DNA of 13,378 nt from an uncultured Collinsella sp. (GTDB lineage Bacteria > Actinomycetota > Coriobacteriia > Coriobacteriales > Coriobacteriaceae), in assembly GCA_900752215.1 (NCBI GenBank), contig CAADUO010000001.1:1-13378 (forward strand), written 5' to 3'. The notes under the pieces were generated by a model. The model made no database searches. It was not told the origin of the DNA and worked only from the letters and a program-made list of their open reading frames with translations. Made by a program: the position numbers and the translations under genes. Of this stretch, positions 13,223 to 13,378 are shown piece by piece; within the stretch, counting starts at the first letter, position 1; each line of letters begins with the position of its first letter.

Positions 13223-13303
13223 TCATTGGGGACAGACTTAAATGAGTGGTCATTGGGGACGCTCTTGTTTGACTAGTCATTTAAGAACGTCCCCAATGAC
13301 TAG
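13219..13303. repeat. REP/REPIN-like palindromic repeat pair
   Basis: CTAGTCATTGGGGAC (13219-13233) recurs exactly inverted at 13289-13303. A middle direct copy, GTCATTGGGGACG (13249-13261), is also perfectly inverted at 13288-13300. CTTAAATGA (13237-13245) is matched by TCATTTAAG. The three units plus a central GACTAGTC palindrome can fold as a long hairpin. TTGGGGACAG-type units are known from repeats mobilised by REP-associated tyrosine transposases, but no transposase gene is in this window. The repeat starts inside the peptidase stop codon. Confidence 0.75.
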
Positions 13304-13310
13304 GTGAATA

Positions 13311-13345
13311 GCAAAAGCCCCGCAGTCGGAGCGGACTGCGGGGCT
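13311..13345 (-). terminator. Rho-independent terminator of a minus-strand gene to the right
   Basis: AGCCCCGCAGTC (13316-13327) pairs perfectly over 12 bases with 13334-13345 around a 6-base loop. On the minus strand TTTTGC follows. The plus-strand side lacks a T-tract. Its client is the minus-strand gene whose stop seems to be at 13358. Confidence 0.85.
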
Positions 13346-13357
13346 CATGAAGAGAGG

Positions 13358-13378
13358 CTAGTTTGTGGGCGCTTTGCC
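13358..13378 (-). CDS. Probable 3' end of a minus-strand gene, product unknown
   Basis: On the minus strand the last bases of the window read six sense codons (G-K-A-P-T-N) and then TAG (13360-13358). The stop lies 12 bases before a strong terminator in the same direction, which is why a gene end is proposed. Six residues are too few to identify the product, and a chance stop codon cannot be excluded. Confidence 0.4.
   Translation of the reverse strand, partial: GKAPTN

Noticed and set aside
13219..13303. CRISPR array
   Set aside because: There are only three short units in mixed orientation without uniform spacers, which fits a REP-type palindromic repeat rather than CRISPR.

Overview
The window is a GC-rich, gene-dense bacterial chromosome segment. 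All nine complete genes but one (the cysteine protease-like gene at the right end) lie on the minus strand. The proteins, the codon preference and the extragenic repeats look like a gut Coriobacteriia member, most likely Collinsella. That is inference from recognition of families, since there is no rRNA or other marker here.

Layout, in minus-strand transcription order from right to left. First comes an APC-type amino acid permease (11865-10414) followed by a metal-dependent amidohydrolase (10282-9005), with a terminator at 8945-8919. Together they look like an uptake-and-cleavage pair for an amino acid or dipeptide-like compound. Second comes a LytS-type histidine kinase and LytTR response regulator pair (8886-7501, 7462-6728), then a zinc-dependent phospholipase C family protein (6635-5691) and a UMF1/Atg22-type MFS transporter (5589-4330), with a strong terminator-like hairpin at 4215-4181. 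Third comes a family 2 glycosyltransferase (4158-2971) that overlaps by 4 bases a second LytS-type kinase (2974-1631), followed by a second LytTR regulator (1558-842) and a terminator (835-785). Fourth comes a small YfcE/MJ0936-type phosphodiesterase (746-279). On the plus strand, a membrane-anchored C39-like peptidase (12221-13222) diverges from the permease. At the right edge, a terminator and six sense codons suggest the 3' end of another minus-strand gene.

The notable theme is two paralogous LytS/LytTR two-component systems in the same orientation within 8 kb. Both kinases have the same unusual layout: two membrane helices with almost no external loop, a GAF-like segment, then His_kinase and HATPase. 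One is translationally coupled to a glycosyltransferase and the other lies upstream of a phospholipase-like protein and a transporter. An envelope-surveillance module is a reasonable guess, but targets and signals cannot be read from sequence.

The window is framed by two different palindromic extragenic repeats: a 99-base element with perfect 16-base inverted ends at the left edge, and a REP/REPIN-like pair at 13219-13303 whose outer border supplies the stop codon of the peptidase gene. Terminator-like hairpins sit just 5' of the ribosome binding site of three genes (phosphodiesterase, glycosyltransferase, second kinase). These may be upstream-operon terminators with embedded promoters, or attenuators.
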